A stretch of 64,000 bases of DNA from Microcaldota archaeon (GTDB lineage: Archaea > Micrarchaeota > Micrarchaeia > Micrarchaeales > CABMGC01): NCBI GenBank assembly GCA_028866995.1, contig JAGWHD010000001.1, forward strand, positions 247,218 to 311,217, written 5' to 3'. A model generated the notes under the pieces. That model had not been told where the DNA came from and searched no databases. It saw only the letters and a program-made list of their open reading frames with translations. Both the position numbers and the translations under genes were made by a program. The stretch's first letter is position 1. The number at the start of each line of letters is the position of its first letter. Positions 59,001-64,000 of this stretch are shown here, in pieces.

Positions 59001-59098
59001 GCAGGGATGGCGGAGCCTGGTCAAACGCGGCAGACTCAAGATCTGTTGGCTTAGGCCTACGGGAGTTCAAAAACTTTGAACAAATCTCTCTCCCTGCA
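59001..59098 (+). tRNA. tRNA-Leu(CAA) with a 13-nt intron in the T loop
   Basis: Acceptor GCAGGGA/TCCCTGC, D arm GCG/CGC, anticodon stem GCAGA/TCTGT with loop CTCAAGA (anticodon CAA), a long class II variable arm and T stem GGGAG/CTCTC (one G-T pair). The T loop is 20 nt instead of 7; removing 13 nt (for example 59072-59084) leaves TTCAAAT. The insert forms a perfect GTTCAAA/TTTGAAC stem, as expected for a splicing substrate. The mature tRNA would be 85 nt with discriminator A and no encoded CCA. Confidence 0.9.
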
Positions 59099-59132
59099 TA
59101 TCATCCTTACAAAGACAAAAAAAGGCGAACGC

Positions 59133-59822
59133 GTGAAGAGGAAGTCAAAACCGAAGAGAGGCAGGGCCGCAAGCAGGCCGAAGAGGGCGGGCAAGGTGCG
59201 CGAGAAGGTCCTTTTTGAGGTTCCTCACTATCCGCAGACAGAGGAGTTCACGAGCTCTGCGGCTTGCGCGATGATGGTTCTCAAGTATCTAAATCCTAAT
59301 TTCAGGCTGAAGAAGGAGCAGGAGTACGACATATGGCAGGAAGCTGTCAACGGAAGCGTGTGGCACGGCTCGAAGTACGGGCTCGCATACGCGCTTGCGA
59401 AGAGAGGGGCAAAGGCCAACATAGTAAGCAACACCAAGGACGAGGGCTACGACAGGAAGCTCGCCGTTTACGAGAACGTCAACCTGGACACGCTCACCGC
59501 ATCTTTCAACGAGATAAGGCAGAAGTCTCAGGACATGGAGATAGGGGAGGACTACGGCAACGCCTCGATAAACTCGGTAAGGAAGACCCTGTCGGGGAAC
59601 CAGATACCGATAGTGCTCATAGACGCGAACGCGATAAATCCTTATCTGGAGTCTTCACCGCACTGGGTCGTAGTCAAGGGATACGACAAGGATGCGTTCT
59701 ACATAAACGATCCCTATTCGGACAGCACCGTGACACTGGATGCAGATGCATTCAAGTCTGCGCTCGGCTATGACAACGACTTCCACATGATAGTCGTAGG
59801 ATCTAAGCCTAGGAAGAGATAG
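59133..59822 (+). CDS. C39-like papain-fold protein with altered nucleophile site
   Basis: A 229-aa protein: a basic N-terminal tail (KRKSKPKRGRAASRPKRAGK), then a C39-type domain. The oxyanion Gln is in VPHYPQTEEFT (Gln35), and the segment TSSAACAMMVLKYL aligns with TCGPAxxxMxLKYL of the family, placing Ser where the catalytic Cys normally sits; a Cys (Cys45) follows four residues later. The His region (SPHWVVVKGY) and NDPY segment are kept. It may be an inactive or altered peptidase, or a peptide binder. The GTG at 59133 is used because earlier codons lie in tRNA-Leu. Confidence 0.6.
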   Translation: MKRKSKPKRGRAASRPKRAGKVREKVLFEVPHYPQTEEFTSSAACAMMVLKYLNPNFRLKKEQEYDIWQEAVNGSVWHGSKYGLAYALAKRGAKANIVSNTKDEGYDRKLAVYENVNLDTLTASFNEIRQKSQDMEIGEDYGNASINSVRKTLSGNQIPIVLIDANAINPYLESSPHWVVVKGYDKDAFYINDPYSDSTVTLDADAFKSALGYDNDFHMIVVGSKPRKR

Positions 59823-59906
59823 CCATTCTTTTTGTTGCAGAAAAAACAATGCATAGCGTACGCTAGCATGATATCTGCTTATCTAGAACGAACTGTGCGC
59901 TATGCC

Positions 59907-60269
59907 TTATCTCCTTGAGAGCATGCCCTTCAGCAGCGAGCTTACGAGCCTTGCCCTGTCCGATGACGGCCTCTTGTACACAGACATGGGCGTCTTAGAC
60001 CTTATGCCGTTGTAGCAGGCCACGCACATTACCCTCTTGCTGACCACTCCTGAGCGGACGTAGCTGTCCCTGTCCTGGACATACCTTGGAGGCACTATCT
60101 TTACCTCGCCGTCCTTCATGGACCTGTCGCATGACACGCAGCTGTTCTCTATGAGATAGATCAGGTCCTTGGCTTCAGTCTCGTCCACGCAGTGCTCCAG
60201 CCCGTCGGACTGGGACACCTTCCTTGCAAACCCCCTTCTCTCCTCAAAATCCATGCACTCTACATCCAT
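59907..60269 (-). CDS. Zinc-ribbon hypothetical protein
   Basis: A 120-aa protein with two Cys pairs, NSCVSCDRSM and VMCVACYNGI, about 35 residues apart, a likely zinc-binding module, then a basic C-terminal helix. No family is recognised. GAGGGG lies upstream of the ATG at 60269, and the TATA-like CTTATATATTA on the minus strand is at 60321-60331. It is divergent from carbamate kinase, whose own TATA-like elements lie between. Confidence 0.55.
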   Translation of the reverse strand: MDVECMDFEERRGFARKVSQSDGLEHCVDETEAKDLIYLIENSCVSCDRSMKDGEVKIVPPRYVQDRDSYVRSGVVSKRVMCVACYNGIRSKTPMSVYKRPSSDRARLVSSLLKGMLSRR

Positions 60270-60320
60270 GCACTATCCCCTCTTACAGATGGGAACTACC
60301 CCACCCTCCCCGATAAGTAA

Positions 60321-60344
60321 TATATAAGGGCTCATATATATAGG
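60321..60344. promoter_or_regulatory. Divergent TATA-like elements (zinc-ribbon and arcC side)
   Basis: TAATATATAAG followed by CTCATATATATAG gives back-to-back TATA-like sites, one facing each way. A further candidate for arcC, GGCTTAAATG, is at 60371-60380. Confidence 0.45.
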
Positions 60345-60414
60345 TTTCGCATGCGCGGTGACGCGTTTTAGGCTTAAATGTAATATTCTTACACAATCAA
60401 GGTGCGATGCGCTG

Positions 60415-61281
60415 ATGGACTACCTGCTGGCGATAGGGGGCAATGCTGTTTCAGACGACAGGGTGCCGGAAGGGCTATGCAGGCAGATAGTGGAGCTTCA
60501 CAGGAAGGGCATAGGCCTTGTAATAACCCATGGCAACGGGCCGCAGGTAGGTGAGCTCTCGATGAAGTTCAAGGGGAGGAGCCTTGCGGCGCTGACCGCG
60601 GAGACCGAGACTGCACTAGGGATGGCCATAGAGGAGGGCATACAGGACGCTGCGGAGAGCATGCGCATCAGGAGCCCGAGGACTGTGATAGTTCCTACCA
60701 GGGTCGTGGTGGACAGGAAGAGCGCTGAATTCAGGAGGCCTACAAAGCCCATTGGGAGCTTCGTGGATGCGAAAGAGGCGATGAGCCTCAGAAAAAGGGG
60801 ATTTGCAGTAAAGAGACTGGCAAACGGCTACAGGAGGGTGGTGCCGTCGCCAAAACCCGAGAAGGTGGTGGACATAGATGTCATAAGGCGCTTCCTGCAT
60901 ATGGGGTACATAGTCATAGCCGGAGGAGGCGGGGGCATAGCCGTAGACGATGAGCTCAGGTATGTTGATGCGGTCATAGACAAGGACAGGACATCGGCCA
61001 TGATTGCGGAGGTGATGGGGGCAAAGAGGCTTTACATGCTTACGAACGTCGACGGAGCATACCTTGGTTTCGGTAGGAAGAACCAGAAGCTCATAACGGC
61101 CATCAAGGCCGAAGCGATCAGGAGGCATGTGAAGAGCTTCGAGGAGGGCAGCATGAGGCCGAAGGTCGAGGCTGCGGTTGAGTTCGTCAAGGGGAGGAAG
61201 GGGCGCATTGCGGTTATAGGGAATCTTCGCAAGGCGGATGCGGTAATGGCGCTAAAGGGCTGTACGGTCATACGGAGCTAG
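60415..61281 (+). CDS. arcC: Carbamate kinase
   Basis: A 288-aa amino-acid-kinase-fold protein with carbamate kinase hallmarks: LLAIGGNAVSD, VITHGNGPQVGEL, VPSPKP, IVIAGGGGGIAV, DAVIDKDRTSAMIAE and GSMRPKVEAAVEF. It makes ATP from carbamoyl phosphate and ADP, or the reverse. It is slightly short for the family. The start is the ATG at 60415, with AAGGTG upstream; the track begins 19 codons earlier, upstream of the probable transcription start. No arginine deiminase or ornithine carbamoyltransferase is adjacent, so the source of carbamoyl phosphate is open. Confidence 0.92.
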   Translation: MDYLLAIGGNAVSDDRVPEGLCRQIVELHRKGIGLVITHGNGPQVGELSMKFKGRSLAALTAETETALGMAIEEGIQDAAESMRIRSPRTVIVPTRVVVDRKSAEFRRPTKPIGSFVDAKEAMSLRKRGFAVKRLANGYRRVVPSPKPEKVVDIDVIRRFLHMGYIVIAGGGGGIAVDDELRYVDAVIDKDRTSAMIAEVMGAKRLYMLTNVDGAYLGFGRKNQKLITAIKAEAIRRHVKSFEEGSMRPKVEAAVEFVKGRKGRIAVIGNLRKADAVMALKGCTVIRS

Positions 61282-62362
61282 CCTTCACAGCCTTTATTAC
61301 ATCCTCTACCGAGCCGCTGATCTTGATAGCGTCCTTGTCGAACTGCGTGCGCGTTGCGGACAGCTTCCTTTTGATGAGCGCCGTTCTTACCTTCTCTGGA
61401 GATACCGAGGTGGTGTTGAGCGACTTTGTTATCCTCGGAATGGAATAGAAGAATGGAATGTCGAGTTCGTTGTATATCGTCTCAAGCTCCTTCTGGCCTT
61501 CATAGGGGCTTTTCATCAGTTTCAGCATGCCTGCTATGAACTCCTTCGACAGCAGGTTGCCTAGCCACATGGGGCCGTAGAACTCGGTGGACTTTGAACA
61601 GTATGCGCACTTCTCATTTAGTCTTGGTGCTATGCCCTTCGAATATGAGAAGCTCCTGCAGTTTCCGCAGAATGTAGCAAAGCCGTTCTCTTTTGCTGAT
61701 GCCAACGCCTCCTTGGCGCCAGCATGCAGCCTGACGAAGACGCGCATGTAATGCATGTCAGAGACGCTCAGCAACGGCTCTATTCCGAAGTTGAACAGCG
61801 CCGCATTCCTAGATATGAAGTTCAGTAGTATGCGCACGCCAGATTCCTTGCAGAGCTCGTTGTGTATGGGCCTCGAGCCGTATGTCTTGATGCATGCTGC
61901 TTCATGGGCGCCGCACAGGACAGCAGTATCAGTAGCAGTCACCATGAGCACCGCGTTGTTGTTCGCTATCTTCAATATGTCGAATACGTGCGGCGACGGG
62001 GTCCCGAACGGGTCAAGGTCTATTATGTCGAACCTTTCTGCAGTGGTATTGGCGAACTCCTGTATGCTCTTGTTGAGGATCTTGATCTTGACCTTGTTTG
62101 CCGCTATGTTCTTGCGCATGCTGTTGTAAGCGCTCTTGTTCATGTCCAGTGCAGTTATCTCCCTTATCCCCGCTTCCTTCGCGTACCTTATCGCCCTGAT
62201 GCCAGTGGCTGCGGTGCAGTCGAGCAGCCTCGCCTTCTTGTTGCCGAGCGCTTTGGCAAACAGCACCGACATGTCCCTCAGCTTTCTCATCTTGGGGTTG
62301 AAGAAGACCTTATCCCCTGCGCGTATTGCCGCCTTGCCTTCCCTTATCTGGTCCATGCTCAT
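61268..62362 (-). CDS. trm1: tRNA (guanine26-N2)-dimethyltransferase
   Basis: A 364-aa Trm1 enzyme making m2,2G26 in tRNAs. N-terminal substrate contacts (EGKAAIRAGDKVFFNPKM), SAM loop LLDCTAATGIRAIRYA, catalytic DLDPFGTPSPHV and the C-terminal zinc-ribbon-bearing domain (FCGNCRSF ... CAYCSKS) are present. It overlaps arcC convergently by 14 bp and its start overlaps the DUF357 stop by 4 nt. Confidence 0.95.
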   Translation of the reverse strand: MSMDQIREGKAAIRAGDKVFFNPKMRKLRDMSVLFAKALGNKKARLLDCTAATGIRAIRYAKEAGIREITALDMNKSAYNSMRKNIAANKVKIKILNKSIQEFANTTAERFDIIDLDPFGTPSPHVFDILKIANNNAVLMVTATDTAVLCGAHEAACIKTYGSRPIHNELCKESGVRILLNFISRNAALFNFGIEPLLSVSDMHYMRVFVRLHAGAKEALASAKENGFATFCGNCRSFSYSKGIAPRLNEKCAYCSKSTEFYGPMWLGNLLSKEFIAGMLKLMKSPYEGQKELETIYNELDIPFFYSIPRITKSLNTTSVSPEKVRTALIKRKLSATRTQFDKDAIKISGSVEDVIKAVKASSV

Positions 62363-62586
62363 CCTTTTGTCTTCAGGATCGCATCGAGGAGGCCGTGCGC
62401 GTAGGCGATGCTGGAGAATGATGTGTAGTAGTCCTTCTTCTCCAGCCAGCTGCCAGCATCCTTTGCGTACATCTTCGCAAGCTCTACGACTTCGTCCTCC
62501 CTCGCACTGAGCTTGCTCTTATCCACCTTCTTTATGTTATCCGAGAAGATGCCGATGTCCTTCTTTATCCTGTCTTCTATTTCCAT
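62359..62586 (-). CDS. DUF357-family helical protein
   Basis: A 75-aa protein with the DUF357 pattern: a charged N-terminal helix, LAKMYAKDAGSWLEKKDYYTSFSSIAYAHGLLDAI at the C terminus. Such small archaeal proteins are helical hairpins of unknown function. The ATG at 62586 is preferred over the TTG at 62589. It overlaps trm1 by 4 nt (ATGA), suggesting co-production and perhaps a tRNA-related role. TATA at 62609-62618. Confidence 0.8.
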   Translation of the reverse strand: MEIEDRIKKDIGIFSDNIKKVDKSKLSAREDEVVELAKMYAKDAGSWLEKKDYYTSFSSIAYAHGLLDAILKTKG

Positions 62587-62608
62587 CAAGAACCACTACT
62601 GGGCAACG

Positions 62609-62618
62609 ATTATAATTA
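62609..62618. promoter_or_regulatory. Bidirectional TATA element between DUF357 and LamG pilin
   Basis: GATTATAATT is near-symmetric and lies about 27 bp from both start codons (62586 on minus, 62640 on plus), predicting leaderless mRNAs on both sides. Confidence 0.55.
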
Positions 62619-62639
62619 AGTACATCTCTTATTTAATTT

Positions 62640-63512
62640 ATGATAGCAGAGGGAAAACTCCAGTCGGCGATGGAATACCTCATGACTTACGGCTGGGCGA
62701 TTCTCGCAATCGCGATAGTCATGGTATCGCTTTATTCTCTGGGCATATTCAACGCAGGCAACCTGACCCCGACAGCTGCTCCAGGTTCGTGCGAAGTTGT
62801 GAGAACAGTTGCCCAAACTTCGTTTGCTGGACAGTGTGGAAACTTGATTCCGAAGTACGTTGGCGTCTTCCTGAATCCTAAAAACGCATATGTGACTTTG
62901 AGCAAGGGTATGAACCTGACAGGTAGCTTCACGGTATCGATGTGGACAGAGTTTGGGCTGCCAATAACCTCGCATTATTATAATCTGATTGGCGGTGCAC
63001 AGTCCAACACAAGCAAAGCCGCATTGCAGGTGTCAATGGTACCGACCTCTGACACCTCTCTCACGGCGCAGATCTGGGTTGGAATAGGCGTGGGGAGCTC
63101 TAACTGCGCCTTTCAAACAGGGCAGTTCGATAACAAATGGCATAACGTGGTAGTTACCTACAACGGGACCTACATCACGTTATACGTAGACAAACAGTAC
63201 ATAGCTAACAGGAACTGCGCAGGCCCATATGACACGCCGCTTAAGTATATAGCAAAAGGCGGATGGAACAATGTCTTCAATGGCACCATGTCAAACGTCC
63301 AGATATACAACGCCTCTCTTGACACCGCTTCGATAGTTGCCCTTTACCAGGAAGGAATTGGAGGCGCGCCAATCGATGTCAAGCACTTGATGGGATGGTG
63401 GCCTCTGAACGGTAACGCGAACGACTATTCAGGCAACAACAACCAGGGAACGCAGACGAACGTAAACTGGAATGCGAACTGGCAGAGCGGATACGCAGCG
63501 CCGAAGAGCTAG
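62640..63512 (+). CDS. Pilin-like protein with LamG/lectin-like domain, second copy
   Basis: A 290-aa paralogue of 23846-24724: class III signal and helix (KLQSAMEYLMTYGWA), the same linker PTAAPGSCEVVRTVAQTS, and a LamG-type domain with NVQIYNASLDTASIVALYQEGIGGAP and a final WPLNGNANDYSGNN. The strand regions have diverged, as in a recognition domain, while the ends are nearly identical. It likely forms part of a surface fibre or adhesin. Its stop is 1 bp from the convergent PCNA stop. Confidence 0.85.
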   Translation: MIAEGKLQSAMEYLMTYGWAILAIAIVMVSLYSLGIFNAGNLTPTAAPGSCEVVRTVAQTSFAGQCGNLIPKYVGVFLNPKNAYVTLSKGMNLTGSFTVSMWTEFGLPITSHYYNLIGGAQSNTSKAALQVSMVPTSDTSLTAQIWVGIGVGSSNCAFQTGQFDNKWHNVVVTYNGTYITLYVDKQYIANRNCAGPYDTPLKYIAKGGWNNVFNGTMSNVQIYNASLDTASIVALYQEGIGGAPIDVKHLMGWWPLNGNANDYSGNNNQGTQTNVNWNANWQSGYAAPKS

Positions 63513-63513
63513 A

Positions 63514-64000
63514 TCACTCTTCCATGTAAGGAGCAAGGAAGTAGGCGATGTCGGCTTCTCCTATCTTGTAGGTCATCTTCATCGGCTCGTTAGACTTCAG
63601 GTCTATCAAGACGCTGTTGCCTACCGGGCATGACTTGACCATGTTGTCCATGAACTCGAGGTTGAAGACAGCGTCTGCGCTCTTGCTCGCGTCTATCTTC
63701 TTTATGACCTCACCGTTCTTGTCGTGCAGCGCCTCCAGTTCTCCAGAGTCTCCCCTTGCGCTGACGCCGAACTGGTCCTTGGTTGCCTTGAACGCGATGT
63801 ATGAGGAGATCAGCCCCGCGTCCTTGATTATCTCCTTGAGCTGGTCGCCGCTTATCTCGACGTGGGCCTCGAAATCGACGTTGGGCTCCTTCTCCACGCT
63901 CTTCTTGACATCTATCATCTGGAGCTTGTACCTCCTCCTGCTTGATGGGCTTATGAACTCGAGCGAGAGCTTGTTGTCGGAGTCCTTCATGACAAGCGCC
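63514..64000 (-). CDS. pcn: DNA polymerase sliding clamp (PCNA), C-terminal part
   Basis: The frame is open to the window edge (ALV precedes the track's Met at 63990), so the N terminus lies to the right. The visible 160 residues include SRRRYKLQMIDV, the C-terminal clamp domain and the ending KMTYKIGEADIAYFLAPYMEE, typical of archaeal PCNA, which encircles DNA and tethers polymerases and repair enzymes. The interdomain connector region (VEKEPNVDFEAHVEISGDQLKEIIKDAG) is present. Confidence 0.9.
   Translation of the reverse strand, partial: ALVMKDSDNKLSLEFISPSSRRRYKLQMIDVKKSVEKEPNVDFEAHVEISGDQLKEIIKDAGLISSYIAFKATKDQFGVSARGDSGELEALHDKNGEVIKKIDASKSADAVFNLEFMDNMVKSCPVGNSVLIDLKSNEPMKMTYKIGEADIAYFLAPYMEE

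Noticed and set aside
1-64000. CRISPR arrays, IS elements, rRNA genes or a replication origin
   Set aside because: I found no regularly spaced direct repeats, no transposase or integrase motif, no rRNA-like sequence and no cluster of origin-type repeats beside a cdc6/orc1 gene.

Overview
The window is a 64 kb piece of an archaeal chromosome, most likely from a Micrarchaeota-type (DPANN, ARMAN-like) organism. The archaeal assignment rests on information-processing genes: eL40, uL16 (L10e), PCNA, Nop5 and fibrillarin, Dph2, Trm1, RtcB, archaeal-type GlyRS and ProRS, Lhr and a Tes-like radical SAM protein. It is supported by TATA boxes 25-30 bp upstream of many start codons (leaderless genes), GGTGAT-type Shine-Dalgarno sites on internal genes, and intron-bearing tRNAs. 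The narrower assignment is inference. It rests on three type IV pilin-like proteins with the N-terminal signature SAMEYLMTYGWA, which I associate with Micrarchaeota, and on the compact gene packing with many 1-4 nt overlaps.

Layout. 0-3.4 kb: DUF998 membrane protein (cut by the window edge), FMN reductase, a phosphoribosyltransferase, a MidA-like methyltransferase. 3.5-7.2 kb: two secreted proteins (beta-propeller and alpha/beta esterase), tRNA-Pro, an anchored Cys protein. 7.3-8.5 kb: operon of eL40 (missed by the ORF track), a winged-helix protein and two paralogous unknowns. 9.4-12.4 kb: operon of a KaiC-like ATPase and two V4R proteins, converging on a putative class I terpene synthase. 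12.9-14.9 kb: nickel superoxide dismutase, its maturation protease and an M20 peptidase. 15-24.7 kb: ATP-grasp-like protein, uL16, IPP isomerase, Dph2, pilin-like protein, translin, OGG1, GlyRS, HPP protein, Nop5, LamG pilin. 24.8-33.2 kb: Tes-like tetraether lipid synthase, MOSC protein, DHH phosphoesterase, Cys-repeat surface protein, second KaiC-like ATPase, HTH regulator. 33.3-39.2 kb: CaCA exchanger, small membrane proteins, Nudix/HD genes, GNAT, AlkZ-like glycosylase, Nudix. 39.2-40.9 kb: an AT-rich patch of three membrane proteins ending inside an intron-containing tRNA-Trp. 41-49.6 kb: proline dehydrogenase, HAD, ProRS, 2H RNA ligase, tRNA-Gln, metallophosphoesterase and Lhr helicase. 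49.6-54.1 kb: response regulator with a GGDEF-like domain, anchored surface protein, soluble multi-PAS histidine kinase. 54.2-59.8 kb: fibrillarin, zinc-ribbon protein, GH15 glucoamylase, RtcB, tRNA-Leu with a T-loop intron, C39-like protein. 59.9-64 kb: zinc-ribbon protein, carbamate kinase, Trm1, DUF357, LamG pilin, PCNA (cut by the edge).

Functional threads. Isoprenoids and membrane lipids (idi, putative terpene synthase, Tes). RNA modification and processing (Nop5 with FlpA, Trm1, RtcB, Lhr with its phosphoesterase, 2H ligase, two intron-bearing tRNAs). Oxidative and DNA damage (NiSOD, OGG1, AlkZ-like, Nudix enzymes). Sensing (two KaiC-like ATPases, V4R proteins, a two-component pair). 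A surface made of pilins, two carrying LamG lectin-like domains, and several Thr/Cys-rich anchored proteins. No stretch above 300 bp lacks a gene. I saw no CRISPR array, IS element, rRNA gene or replication origin.
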